Positions 43,466-52,859 of a stretch of 64,000 bases of DNA are shown here, in pieces. The stretch is from Planctomycetota bacterium (GTDB lineage: Bacteria; Planctomycetota; UBA1135; GCA-002686595), in assembly GCA_029259635.1 (NCBI GenBank), contig JAJDEU010000018.1, positions 1 through 64,000 of the forward strand, given 5' to 3'. The position numbers and the translations under genes were made by a program. The stretch's first letter is position 1. Each line of letters opens with the position of its first letter. Below the pieces are notes generated by a model, which saw only the letters and a list, made by a program, of their open reading frames with translations, did not search any database and was not told the origin of the DNA.

Positions 43466-44818
43466 ATGCAGCTCGCACTCACTGCGCTCCTCTTCCTCTT
43501 TCCGAATTCGACCGCCGCTCAAGAGGAGCCGGCTGAGGAAGCCACAGTCATCGAGCAGCTCAGCTTGACCCTGACTCTCCCGGAAATGGAGGAGGCGGTT
43601 GCTTACGGAACCCTCTCCGAGCAGTTGCCCGGCAGATGGACGGGCAAGATGGGCAAGTCGGAGATTCTGATCACAGTCTTCGCCGCTTCCGCGCGCGATT
43701 TCCAGATGACCATCCCCGAGGCTGTCCTGATGTTGGTGGAGGACAACGCCGTGCACGAGGATGGCAGCGACTTTCGGTTCGACGAAACCGAACTGATCGA
43801 GGGTGCCTATGGAGGAGCGTCCTACGCGATGATCGGCAAAGGAAAGCTTCGGTCGGAAGAGGGCGAACCGCATTCGAGCATGTTCGCGCTCGCCGGAATC
43901 GCCAATGGTCAGATCTATTCGATTGAAGTCGAGGCCAGGCCGGTCGCCTCCAGGGCTGTTGAAAAAGAGCTCATGCACTTCTTTGAGAAAGGCGTGCAGT
44001 ACACCGGCGCACTCGACAACTACGAGTGGACCGATGAAGAAGCGGAAGCGCGCTGGCGGCGGGACGTACCACCGGGTATCGCGGACGACATGAAGAAGGT
44101 GCTGCGGACCAAGCACTACATCTTTCTCACGAACGCGTCGGGCGGAAAGCTCTACGCGAAGAAGATGGAGGAGAACTACAAGGCGATTCAGAAGCTTTTC
44201 CCATTCGAAGAGACGAAATCGCGGCGGCTCATGCCGGTGTTCATCTTTCGAACGCGAGACCAGTACATCGAGTTCTTCGCGGACATCGCGGGCTCTTCAA
44301 AGGAAGCGGCAGCGCGCAGTGCCGGACACGCTTGGCGCGACTACTACGCGACCATGTATGAATCACCGGGGGATCCGACGCACCTCCACGAGCAAGTTCA
44401 CCAGATCTTCGCGAACCGTTTGCTTCTCGGTGGAGGAGGCTCTTGGTTTCAGGAAGGCCTTGCCGAGTACACCGAGTGTCGGCCGAACGAGCTGTCGGGT
44501 GCCGCACGCGAGGTTAAGAAGGGCCGGCACAAGCGCTTGCCGGAGTTCGTTCAGATGGCGAGCCTGATCTACTCCACGTCGGGGAACGACGTGAAGGGTG
44601 GCAGCGAAGCCGGCGACCTCTATAAGCAGGCCGCGCTGCTGATCGAATTCATGCGGGAGAGCAAGCTGACCAAAAAGGGATTTCCTAAGTTCGTCGCGGA
44701 GATTGGCCGAGTCCGTGGGGGCGACGTCGAAGCCATCAACGCGGTCTTGATGAAGCTCTATGAAGTCGATTTGGTCCAGCTGGACGAGCTCTTCATCGCC
44801 TACTGCAAGAAGCGCTGA
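43466..44818 (+). CDS. Secreted putative gluzincin metallopeptidase
   Basis: A 450-residue exported protein (signal peptide with cleavage near STAAQ). The sequence HLHEQVHQIF contains a HExxH zinc motif (His308-Glu309-x-x-His312) followed at Glu330 by WFQEGLAEY, the third ligand of gluzincins. The remainder is not recognised; the region 200-300 resembles DUF1570-type proteins, which share this arrangement. The position next to the SPFH operon suggests a link to membrane quality control, but it has its own hairpin upstream. The substrate is unknown. Confidence 0.75.
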   Translation: MQLALTALLFLFPNSTAAQEEPAEEATVIEQLSLTLTLPEMEEAVAYGTLSEQLPGRWTGKMGKSEILITVFAASARDFQMTIPEAVLMLVEDNAVHEDGSDFRFDETELIEGAYGGASYAMIGKGKLRSEEGEPHSSMFALAGIANGQIYSIEVEARPVASRAVEKELMHFFEKGVQYTGALDNYEWTDEEAEARWRRDVPPGIADDMKKVLRTKHYIFLTNASGGKLYAKKMEENYKAIQKLFPFEETKSRRLMPVFIFRTRDQYIEFFADIAGSSKEAAARSAGHAWRDYYATMYESPGDPTHLHEQVHQIFANRLLLGGGGSWFQEGLAEYTECRPNELSGAAREVKKGRHKRLPEFVQMASLIYSTSGNDVKGGSEAGDLYKQAALLIEFMRESKLTKKGFPKFVAEIGRVRGGDVEAINAVLMKLYEVDLVQLDELFIAYCKKR

Positions 44819-44897
44819 GGGTCAGAGCTGCAGCGGAGGGGCTTATCCCCGGGCTGTAGATGCCCTAGACAGCATTCTTAGTATACGGTTCAGTATG

Positions 44898-45722
44898 CTA
44901 CTTGGGCTTCCCGCTAATGATCGGGACCTGCCAAACCGCGTAACCCGCGGGATTCTGGATGCACTCGATCATCGTCTCGAAGGCCGCTCGAGCCTCCTCG
45001 GTGGTCAGGTCAGACTTCTCGCCAATGACGTCCACATAGCCGTCTCGCCAAGCGATCCAGATGTCGGCGAAGATCTCGCGGGGAACGCGAGAGGTGTCGA
45101 CCACGACGTACTCGACCTTCACGTCGCTCCAGCCCAGCTCGCTCATGTAGCTGTAGATCTTGCGCCCGGAACGGAGGTCGGTGCCGGTGCGCCTCGCGAA
45201 CGTGATCGGACCACGCGTCCAAAAATCGTCGATGTCCACCGAGACCGGATGGAAGTGCATCATCGAATAGTCCTCGGCGAGAGCGTGGACGACTCCGCCG
45301 GGCTTCGCGACACGTCCGAGTTCCTTGAGGACGAGCGTCGGGTCGGGTGTCGCTTGAAGGAGATGTCGGCAGACCGCCAGGTCGAAGCTGTTGTCGGCGA
45401 TGTCGAGGTCGAAGGCGTCGCCGGTTCGAAACTCCACGCGGTCCCCGTAGTCGGCGCAGCGCTGACGCCCGCTCTCGAGGTGAGCTTCAATCAGATCGAT
45501 TCCGGTTAGGTGGCCGCTCGGAAACAGCTCGGCCAAGCGAGCGGTGATCTCGCCGGTCCCGCAAGCGAGATCCAAGATCTGCGTTTGGTCGGGCAGCGCG
45601 TAGTTTTCGATCAGTCGCTTCTCTTGCGGCCAGATCGCCTTGGCTTGCGCCGCGAGACCGCGGACCATCGATTCGTCGGCCATCTGCTCAGCTTGCGGCT
45701 GAGGGGTTAATTCGTGAGTCAT
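44898..45722 (-). CDS. Class I SAM-dependent methyltransferase
   Basis: A 274-residue methyltransferase with the SAM-binding motif I ILDLACGTGEITARL (about residues 50-64), motif II LTGIDLIEAH, and motif III AVCRHLLQATPDP, the last like the UbiE/COQ5-type enzymes. The C-terminal half contains no second recognised domain. A TTG at 45734 is in frame, but the ATG at 45722 is preferred. The substrate cannot be named. It is separated from the TraB-like gene by 106 bases on the same strand and converges with the metallopeptidase gene. Confidence 0.88.
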   Translation of the reverse strand: MTHELTPQPQAEQMADESMVRGLAAQAKAIWPQEKRLIENYALPDQTQILDLACGTGEITARLAELFPSGHLTGIDLIEAHLESGRQRCADYGDRVEFRTGDAFDLDIADNSFDLAVCRHLLQATPDPTLVLKELGRVAKPGGVVHALAEDYSMMHFHPVSVDIDDFWTRGPITFARRTGTDLRSGRKIYSYMSELGWSDVKVEYVVVDTSRVPREIFADIWIAWRDGYVDVIGEKSDLTTEEARAAFETMIECIQNPAGYAVWQVPIISGKPK

Positions 45723-45828
45723 GAGGCGCGCCAAGATAAGCCCTGACGAGCGATCTGTGCCCAGCTCCGGCTAGATTCAACCGAGTTTGTACAGCGACGT
45801 GCCACGATCTTCTCAGACGAACGATTCC

Positions 45829-47067
45829 CTACCAACCGCCGAGCTGCGTCTCGAGCGTGCGCTGGATCGTGCGGCGCAAAAAACGCGCTTCTTTCGGGTC
45901 GATGCCGAGGTTGTCGAGGTCGAGGGTGACGGCGTCATTCCAGGTCTCGTCCTTCACGGAGTAGCCCAGCTCGGAAGTGATGCGCTGTTCTAAGTCGATC
46001 ATGTGGGCCGCGCCATAGATGATTCCGATCGAGTCGAGATCCTTCGATTCGCTGATTGCGGCCTTTAGATCGGCGATAACGGCGTCGTTGCGGGCGATCA
46101 ACAGGACTTCAAGGAGGTCCTTGAGCTCGCCCGGCGCGTTCGCCAAGAGCTCATCGGCGCGCGAGAGAATCTCGACCCCCATGATCTTCATGACCGCGTT
46201 TCCGTAGGAGAAACTGGAGAGCAGCTTGAGCGCCATGCCCGCCGCTTTGGCCAGGACAGATTCACCACTGATCGAACTAAACACGGCGTCCGCGCTGTCG
46301 CCGCTCTCACCCAAACGCGCTTCGACTTGATCAATCGACAGGTCGCTGTTTCGCCAGTTGGCTCCGGTGTGGGTCATCGCGTCGAGCTGAAAGACGAGCC
46401 CCAAGGCATCCGCAAGATCCGCCTGCAAGCCGCCGCTCTTTCCGCGTTCCTCCTCGGACAAGCCGGACTGATCCGAGAAGCACAAGTCAGCGTCGTATCC
46501 TTCGCCGCCGATCCGGCCATCGGCGCCGAGACTCTGCACGTCGAACTCTCGTCGGGTTCGTGCCGGCGCTGCAGCCATCTGGAGCGGATGACCCCACGCG
46601 TCTTCCAGGACAACCTCGACGAGCGCTGCGGTGTCAGCGGGCAGGCGCTCAGCGATACTGCCGAGCTCCGTGGGCAGCGAACCGGTCAGCTCTTTGTACT
46701 GCATGATGGCCGACGCCAAAAACCGGATGCGACCTTTCGTCATCCGCACGCGCGCGTCGTCATCGGGCGGTGAGAGGTCGTGCTCGGGACGCCCGGTACC
46801 CGACGGCTTCACACTCTCGAACAGAACGAGCGAGAGCGAGTCGAGCCGCTCTTGAAGAGTTCGGTAGAAGGATGGATCCGCGATGTGCATGGCGCCGGCC
46901 AGGTGAATGTCCGGGGCACCTTCTTTTTCAAAGCGGCGAATCGCAACCTGCAGGTGGATGGTTTTGCCGCGGTCAACCTCGACAAGTCGCACGTATCTCG
47001 GCGGTGCTTGGGTTTCCGGATCGCCGGAGAGGGCGAGCGAGAGGAGTGCGACGGATAAGACGCTCAT
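45829..47067 (-). CDS. TraB/GumN-like protein with an inserted GspG (pseudopilin)-like domain
   Basis: A 412-residue exported protein with an N-terminal hydrophobic segment (MSVLSVALLSLALS). TraB-family elements are GAMHIAD (residues 58-64) near the start, RNDAVIADL (326-334) and the C-terminal YGAAHM (351-356). Between them, residues ~110-200 hold a segment that looks like the C-terminal domain of type II secretion major pseudopilins: AIMQYKELTGSLPTELGSI, then LEDAWGHPLQ, then FDVQSLGADGRIGGEGYDADL (in GspG, the DPWGNPY and LGADG..GGxGxDADI calcium-binding elements). The insertion splits the TraB fold. TraB/GumN proteins are putative metalloproteases; catalytic histidines in both GxxH motifs are present. 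Confidence 0.75.
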   Translation of the reverse strand: MSVLSVALLSLALSGDPETQAPPRYVRLVEVDRGKTIHLQVAIRRFEKEGAPDIHLAGAMHIADPSFYRTLQERLDSLSLVLFESVKPSGTGRPEHDLSPPDDDARVRMTKGRIRFLASAIMQYKELTGSLPTELGSIAERLPADTAALVEVVLEDAWGHPLQMAAAPARTRREFDVQSLGADGRIGGEGYDADLCFSDQSGLSEEERGKSGGLQADLADALGLVFQLDAMTHTGANWRNSDLSIDQVEARLGESGDSADAVFSSISGESVLAKAAGMALKLLSSFSYGNAVMKIMGVEILSRADELLANAPGELKDLLEVLLIARNDAVIADLKAAISESKDLDSIGIIYGAAHMIDLEQRITSELGYSVKDETWNDAVTLDLDNLGIDPKEARFLRRTIQRTLETQLGGW

Positions 47068-47286
47068 GGGATCGGGGACCTGGGTTGTTCGGACGGTGTC
47101 TCGGAAGCCGCCGGTGCGACTTCGGCGCTGCGGCGTCCATCCTACTTCGGAAAAGGCTGTAACCGGATGGCACGCAAGGCAGTCAGTGGGAAAGCGGGGC
47201 ACTCAATTACGGGGGCCCTTCTGATAAAGTCACCGCTTCGTGGCGTTGAAGAGGATTCGAGAAGACTGAAAAGCAGAGACGAGACC

Positions 47287-48723
47287 ATGGCTTTGGATTT
47301 CCCGCTGATGATTCCCGGAGCGAGCTCGAGCTCGAAGCCGGTTGAGGTAAGGGCGCCCTTTGACGGGTCGCTGATCGCGACCGTGCAGACGGCGGATGAG
47401 AGCGCGGCGGAGAAGGCGCTGGCGACGGCGGACGCGCTCTACCGGGATCGCGATCAGTGGCTCTCGCCTTCCGAGCGCAGTGGGATCCTCGAGCGGACGG
47501 CCGAGTTGATGTCCGAGCGTGCGGAGGAGCTCGCGATTGAAGCTGCGCGCGAAGGGGGGAAGCCGCTCATGGATTCGCGCGTCGAGGTTTCCCGCGCCAT
47601 TGAAGGCGTGAAGCTCTGCGCGGAAGGCGCGCGAACCGGCCACGGCACCGAAATTCCGATGACCTCGGCGGCCTCCGCGAATCGATTGGCCTTCACGCGC
47701 CTAGAACCGATCGGTCCGGTGATGGCCGTGAGCGCGTTCAACCACCCGCTGAATCTCATCGTGCACCAAGTCGGGCCCGCGATCGCGACCGGCTGCCCCG
47801 CGCTGGTAAAGCCGGCCGCCGTCACGCCACTCTCGTGCCTGCGCTTTGTCGGCATCTTGCGCGAAGCCGGATTACCCGAAGCATGGTGCCAGCCCGTACT
47901 GACCGCCAGTCACGGTGTCGCGGAGAGCATGATCTCGGATCCGCGCCTCGGCTTCTTCTCGTTTATCGGCAGCGGCGCGGTCGGCTGGAAGATGCGCAGC
48001 ATTCTCGCGCCGGGCACGCGCTGTGCCTTGGAACACGGAGGAGTCGCGCCCGTCGTCGTCGCCGAGGATGCGGATATCGATGGGATGTTGCCGATTTTGG
48101 CCAAAGGCGGCTTCTATCACGCCGGCCAAGTCTGCGTCTCGGTCCAACGCATTTACGTCGCCGATTCCATCGCGCGTAAAGTCGCCGATGGAATGGTGGC
48201 CAGTGCGACGAAGCTCAAGGTTGGCGATCCGACCTTGCCGGAGACGGAGGTCGGCCCGTTGATCAAGACGAAAGAGGTCGACCGCGTCCACGAGTGGGTG
48301 ACGGAAGCGGTAGCCGCGGGAGCGGAGCTTCTGTGCGGAGGCGAGAAACTGTCGGAGACTTGCTACGCGCCGACGGTGCTGCTCAACCCGCCGGATGACG
48401 TGCGAATTTCAACGTTCGAAGCCTTTGGTCCGGTCGTGTGTGTCTACAGTTCGAAGTCGGTGGACGAATCGATCGAGCGCGCGAATAGCTTGCCGTTCTC
48501 TTTCCAGTCGTCGGTCTTCACGACGAACTTGGACACGGCGTTGCGGTGCTATCGCCGACTCGACGCCAGTGCCGTGATGGTGAACGATCACACCGCTTTC
48601 CGCGTGGACTGGATGCCTTTCGCGGGCCTCAAGGTCTCCGGCTACGGCGTCGGCGGAATCGAGCACACGATGCACGATATGCAGATCGAAAAGATGGCGG
48701 TCATTCGTTCCCTGGAGCTGTAG
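47287..48723 (+). CDS. NAD(P)-dependent aldehyde dehydrogenase family protein
   Basis: A 478-residue ALDH. Catalytic residues are visible: Asn152 in SAFNHPLN, Lys175 in LVKPA, Glu249 in LEHGG, and Cys283 in HAGQVCVSVQR. The conserved IKTKEVDRVHEWV and DHTAFRVDWMPFAGLKVSGYG segments are also present, the latter with the G-x-K-x-S/G-G ending. The substrate is unknown; the sequence most resembles phosphonoacetaldehyde/lactaldehyde-type enzymes. Start at the ATG giving MALDFPLM; in-frame codons upstream lack conservation. It precedes the PafA-like phosphatase by 4 bases, so the two probably form an operon. Confidence 0.9.
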   Translation: MALDFPLMIPGASSSSKPVEVRAPFDGSLIATVQTADESAAEKALATADALYRDRDQWLSPSERSGILERTAELMSERAEELAIEAAREGGKPLMDSRVEVSRAIEGVKLCAEGARTGHGTEIPMTSAASANRLAFTRLEPIGPVMAVSAFNHPLNLIVHQVGPAIATGCPALVKPAAVTPLSCLRFVGILREAGLPEAWCQPVLTASHGVAESMISDPRLGFFSFIGSGAVGWKMRSILAPGTRCALEHGGVAPVVVAEDADIDGMLPILAKGGFYHAGQVCVSVQRIYVADSIARKVADGMVASATKLKVGDPTLPETEVGPLIKTKEVDRVHEWVTEAVAAGAELLCGGEKLSETCYAPTVLLNPPDDVRISTFEAFGPVVCVYSSKSVDESIERANSLPFSFQSSVFTTNLDTALRCYRRLDASAVMVNDHTAFRVDWMPFAGLKVSGYGVGGIEHTMHDMQIEKMAVIRSLEL

Positions 48724-48727
48724 TCCG

Positions 48728-50380
48728 ATGATGGTTTGGACAAGTGTGATTGCCGCACTGGCGCTCGCCGTTTCGTCGGCGAGCAGTGTCGAAGAGAAGC
48801 CGAAGCTGGTCGTCGTGATCGGTGTGGACCAGCTGATTCCCGAGCAACTCGATCGGCTCGCTCCGTACTTCGGCGATGGTTATGGCCGGTTCGTGCGGAC
48901 CGGACGGAACTATCGGCGAGCGATGCTGGAACACGCGAACACGGAGACCGGGCCGGGCTACGCGACGTTGGGGACGGGCTGCCATCCGAGCAAGAACGGC
49001 ATTATTGCGAACGGTTGGTTCAACGAGGATGGGACGGGGAGTGTGTATTGCGTCGAAGATCGCGACGCTTCCCTCGTCGTCGGTTTCGGCGTGCCGGCGT
49101 CTACTGCGACGGGTGTCTCGCCGCGCAATTTTCGCGTTCAGGGTCTCGGCGACTGGATGAAGTTCGTGGACGAAGAGTCGCGGGTGGTTTCGCTCGCAGG
49201 CAAAGATCGCGCGGCGATCGGTATGGGTGGGCAGCGGCCTGACCTGTGCGTCTGGTGGAACAAGAAGGTCGCGGGTTTTAGTACGTCGACCTACTACCGA
49301 GCCGAGTTACCCGAGTGGTTGTCCGAATGGAATGCGGACCTGGCGGGAAAAGTTTTTGACGGCGAGTGGGGGCGCGGTTGGTCGCTAGATCTGCCGGACG
49401 GAATCGAAGGCGCGGGAACGGCTCCGGATGAGCGCGAAGGCGAGAGCTCGCGCGGCAATGTCGTGAAGGCGTTGCGGGACGGGCGCGAAGAAGCGGATTC
49501 GCTCAAACGCCGGGAGCTCTTGGGTTATGCGGGTTATCGCTCGCCGGTCGGAGACATCCTGACGCTCGAACTCGCCGAACTCACCGTTGATCAATTTGAG
49601 TTGGGCGCCGACGAACATCCGGACGTGCTCTTCATCGGGCTCTCCGGGTGCGACGTGATCGGACACGCCTACGGGCCGTACAGCGTCGAAGTTACCGACC
49701 TGCTCCTGCGGATCGATCGAGAGTTAGAGCGCCTCTTTCGTCGGCTCGACGAGAAAGTCGGTAAGGACTCTTGGACAGCGGTGTTGACGGCCGATCACGG
49801 CGTCCTGATGTTGCCGGAGGAAGCGACGATGCGCGGGATTGGGGCGGAGCGCGCGGGAAGATCTCAACTCTCCTCGACATTTTTAGGCCTGCATGAGAAG
49901 TGCGTCGAGCAGTACGGCGAAGACTTCATCGCGCTCGAAAGCCAGTCCGGCCTGCGATTGAACAACGCGCTGATGGAGTCGGCCGGGGTGGAGTCGTCGG
50001 AAGTTCAGGCTTTATTGGCGAGCGAGTTGCGCGGCGCGGATTGGATCGAGCGCGTTTTCGTTCGCGGCGAACTTGAGAGTGAGCTTTCTCAAGAAGATCC
50101 GTGGTTGCGATTGGCACAGCGTTGCTATCTCCGTGAGCGCTCGCCCGACATTGTTATCCAAGCGCGGCCCTGGTTGCTGATCGGAATGTCGACCGGCACG
50201 TCGCACGGCTCGCCCTATCCCTACGATCGGTCCGTTCCGCTCATCTTCATGGGCAAGGACATCGCGCCGGCTGTTCGTTTCGACGCGGCCTCGACCGCGG
50301 ACGTCGTTCCCACCGTTCTCAAGCTCCTGGGAATCGAGCCGCCAGACGAGCTGGACGGTCGCGCGCTCTCACTGCGCTAA
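48728..50380 (+). CDS. PafA-like alkaline phosphatase-superfamily protein
   Basis: A 550-residue exported phosphatase (signal peptide near SSA-SSVEE). Superfamily features are VVVIGVDQL (Asp34), the Thr74 nucleophile in HANTETGPGYATLGTG, SGCDVIGHAYGPYS with metal ligands, TADHGV (the DHG motif), and GTSHGSPYPYD, the last matching the xHG-x-PYxYD of PafA-type monophosphatases. PafA enzymes hydrolyse phosphate monoesters in the periplasm and often respond to phosphate limitation. The start is the first of two tandem ATGs. It follows the aldehyde dehydrogenase gene by 4 bases and converges with the sulfatase gene. Confidence 0.88.
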   Translation: MMVWTSVIAALALAVSSASSVEEKPKLVVVIGVDQLIPEQLDRLAPYFGDGYGRFVRTGRNYRRAMLEHANTETGPGYATLGTGCHPSKNGIIANGWFNEDGTGSVYCVEDRDASLVVGFGVPASTATGVSPRNFRVQGLGDWMKFVDEESRVVSLAGKDRAAIGMGGQRPDLCVWWNKKVAGFSTSTYYRAELPEWLSEWNADLAGKVFDGEWGRGWSLDLPDGIEGAGTAPDEREGESSRGNVVKALRDGREEADSLKRRELLGYAGYRSPVGDILTLELAELTVDQFELGADEHPDVLFIGLSGCDVIGHAYGPYSVEVTDLLLRIDRELERLFRRLDEKVGKDSWTAVLTADHGVLMLPEEATMRGIGAERAGRSQLSSTFLGLHEKCVEQYGEDFIALESQSGLRLNNALMESAGVESSEVQALLASELRGADWIERVFVRGELESELSQEDPWLRLAQRCYLRERSPDIVIQARPWLLIGMSTGTSHGSPYPYDRSVPLIFMGKDIAPAVRFDAASTADVVPTVLKLLGIEPPDELDGRALSLR

Positions 50381-50396
50381 TCACCCGCAGGATTCG

Positions 50397-51764
50397 TCAT
50401 TCGCCCCAAACCTCTGGGGCTTCGTGACCTTCGGGTCGCGATTGAGCGCCCGCACCCAGTGTCGGAACCGAGTCTTTCTCGTAGAACGCGATCCGCTTGA
50501 GCAGTTGTTGAAGCATCGGCTTTCGTCGTTTGCTCAGGTCGGATTGCTCGCGAGGATCTTCGGCCAAGTTGTACAGCTCGACCTTGCCCCCTTCTTTGAG
50601 GATCTTCCAGTCTCCGCGTCGAATCGCTGCGCGACCGCGACTCATGTAGAGCACGAGCTCATCGTGCGGAGATGGCTCGCCCTCCGCGAGGGACTTCCAA
50701 ATATCGACCCCATCGAGATCGAGCGGTTGCTCCAGCGAACCACCCGCCACGGTTACCAATGTCGGAAAGAGGTCGATGATATGAAGCGGCACATCGACGA
50801 CGGCGGGATCGAGATGCCCGGGCCAGTGGAAGAAGGCGGGAACGCGCAGCGCACCCTCGTAGTCGCTCGTCTTATGTCCGCGATAGGGATTGTTGTTCGA
50901 GCCGCAGTTCTTGGCTCCGCCGTTGTCGCTCGAGAACACGACCAGCGTATTCTCGCGCATCCCCCGACTCTCCAGCGAATCCATGATCTGCCCGACCGAG
51001 TCGTCCATGCAGGTGACCATCGCCGCATAGGTCCGCCGCGACTTGTTTTTGATCGCGGCGTACTGAGCGATGTAGTTGTCGGGCGCTTGCAGCGGCAGGT
51101 GCGGTGCAGTGAAGGCCACGTATAAGAAGAGCGGCGTAGCCGTGTCGTGTTCTTCGATCAGTCGCGAGGCTTCGTTGGCGATCAATTGACCGGCGTAGCC
51201 CTTCTCGATCAACGCTTTGTCATCGCGGTGCCAATCGAGGCCCTTCCCGCGCATGTGCGTGTTGTGGTCGATCGCGCCGCAGTAGCAGCCGTACTGATGG
51301 TCGAAGCCGCGCCGCGTCGGGAGGTACTTGGGATCGTTGTGACCCAAGTGCCACTTGCCGACGATCGCGGTTCGATAGCCGGCTTCCTTGAGAGCATCCG
51401 CCAAAGTGCGCTCTTCCGTGGGGAGGCCGAACGGAATCCAAGGCGTGATCGTTCGCAGTCCATAGCGAAAGGGATAGCGTCCCGTCATCAGAGCGGCGCG
51501 CGTCGGCGTGCAGATCGACTGAACGTAGAACTGTTCGAGGCGAACGCCGGCGGCGGCGAGCGCATCGAGCTTGGGCGTCTTGATCTCGCTGCCGTGATAG
51601 CCGACGTCCTTCCAGCCCAGATCGTCGGCAAGAAAGATGACGATGTTCGGTTTCGGCGACGCGAGTGCTTCCTCGGGAGGCTCTTCTTGGGGAGCCCATC
51701 GCGCGGCGAGGACAACCGCGATACAGCTCAGCGAAATAAGTCGAATCATTCGAATTCGCAGCAT
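50397..51764 (-). CDS. Type I sulfatase (formylglycine-dependent), exported
   Basis: A 455-residue arylsulfatase-like enzyme. Metal ligands Asp47-Asp48 in FLADDLGW, the Cys85-Thr-Pro-Thr-Arg89 formylglycine signature in QSICTPTRAALMTGR, the GKWHLGH motif, and the SSDNGGAKN and RGHKTSDYEGALRVP segments are all present. The N-terminus has a hydrophobic segment (MLRIRMIRLISLSCIAVVLA). An alternative ATG five codons later is possible. It hydrolyses sulfate esters, probably of polysaccharides, as is common in planctomycetes. It requires a formylglycine-generating enzyme, which is not in this window. Confidence 0.92.
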   Translation of the reverse strand: MLRIRMIRLISLSCIAVVLAARWAPQEEPPEEALASPKPNIVIFLADDLGWKDVGYHGSEIKTPKLDALAAAGVRLEQFYVQSICTPTRAALMTGRYPFRYGLRTITPWIPFGLPTEERTLADALKEAGYRTAIVGKWHLGHNDPKYLPTRRGFDHQYGCYCGAIDHNTHMRGKGLDWHRDDKALIEKGYAGQLIANEASRLIEEHDTATPLFLYVAFTAPHLPLQAPDNYIAQYAAIKNKSRRTYAAMVTCMDDSVGQIMDSLESRGMRENTLVVFSSDNGGAKNCGSNNNPYRGHKTSDYEGALRVPAFFHWPGHLDPAVVDVPLHIIDLFPTLVTVAGGSLEQPLDLDGVDIWKSLAEGEPSPHDELVLYMSRGRAAIRRGDWKILKEGGKVELYNLAEDPREQSDLSKRRKPMLQQLLKRIAFYEKDSVPTLGAGAQSRPEGHEAPEVWGE

Positions 51765-51917
51765 ACGCGCGCACTTTGGGGATGCCAAGCGCGCGCGGGG
51801 ATCGCGGGATGACGCTCCGCTCATGTGCTTGGCGGACCATTGTTTCGAATGGGTGACTCTCGGCGGTTCGAGGCCGGAACTCTCGAAAGCGACGGTTACA
51901 ACGCGTACCCTTGCCGG

Positions 51918-52859
51918 GTGCTCAAGATCCGTTCGTTGATGAAGTCCTTTGGACGCGTGCATGCCGTGCGTGGCGTAAGCCTCTCGGTCGAGCGCGGGCA
52001 GATTTACGGATTGCTCGGCCCGAACGGATCGGGAAAGACGACGACGATGGCTTGCGCGCTGGGCTTATTGAAAGCGACGGCGGGGGAGATCGAGGTGCTC
52101 GGATTTTCCGCGAGCGAAATTCATAAGACGCGCGGGCGAGTGGCAGCGCTGTTCGACGATGCGACGTTGGTGAAGGGACTGAGCGTTCGACAGAACCTCG
52201 AATACGCGCGGCGGCTGCTTGGACACGGTGACGGTCGAGGAATCGACAGCGCGTTGGAGCTCGTGGGCATCTCGGAACTCGCCGGTCAGCGCGCCGGATC
52301 GCTCTCGCTCGGCCAGGCGCGGCGCGTGTCGATTGCGCGCACGCTGATCGGTAAGCCCGAGCTGGTCGTTCTCGACGAACCGCTCTCCGGGCTCGACACG
52401 GTCGGAGTGCTGGAGGTCTTGGCGCTCTTTCGCCGGTTGCGCGATGAGGGCGTCACCTTGCTCGTCTCGAGTCACCGGATGCACGAGCTGGAGAAAGTGG
52501 TCTCGCACGTCGGCATCCTGATGCGCGGTGAGTTGGTGAGAGAGAGTTCGCTCGATGAACTCTTGAAGAGCGCGCGCGGACAAGTTCGAGTCCTCACGGG
52601 TGAGCCCGACAAGGCGCTCGAGATACTCAGAACGGTCGATCAGCTTGGCTCGGTTCAGCTGATGAACGGAAGCCGTCCGGCGGGTGACGGTCAGTTGATG
52701 GTCGAGTTGGGCGGTAGCGATGCGGCTTCGGTGAATCGCGCACTGGTGAACGGTGGTTGCACCGTTACGGGTTTGATTCCGGAGGGTGGCAGCCTTCACG
52801 ACGTGTTTGAGTCGATGATCGATGCGGTAAAACTCGACGTGGCTGGAACGCAAGCATGA
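51918..52859 (+). CDS. ABC transporter ATP-binding protein
   Basis: A 313-residue ATPase. Walker A is GPNGSGKT, signature LSLGQARR, Walker B LVVLDEP, H-loop SSHRMHE. The C-terminal ~80 residues form an extra domain after the ABC cassette (GQVRVLTGEPDKALEILR onward), as in ABC-2 type ATPases (DUF4162-like). I take the GTG at 51918 as start because the cassette begins just after it. It overlaps the permease by four bases (ATGA), so it is the first gene of a six-gene overlapping run. Confidence 0.9.
   Translation: MLKIRSLMKSFGRVHAVRGVSLSVERGQIYGLLGPNGSGKTTTMACALGLLKATAGEIEVLGFSASEIHKTRGRVAALFDDATLVKGLSVRQNLEYARRLLGHGDGRGIDSALELVGISELAGQRAGSLSLGQARRVSIARTLIGKPELVVLDEPLSGLDTVGVLEVLALFRRLRDEGVTLLVSSHRMHELEKVVSHVGILMRGELVRESSLDELLKSARGQVRVLTGEPDKALEILRTVDQLGSVQLMNGSRPAGDGQLMVELGGSDAASVNRALVNGGCTVTGLIPEGGSLHDVFESMIDAVKLDVAGTQA

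Noticed and set aside
47167..47286. Extension of the aldehyde dehydrogenase to an ATG at 47167
   Set aside because: The added 40 residues are basic and unlike the family; the ATG at 47287 gives the usual N-terminus.
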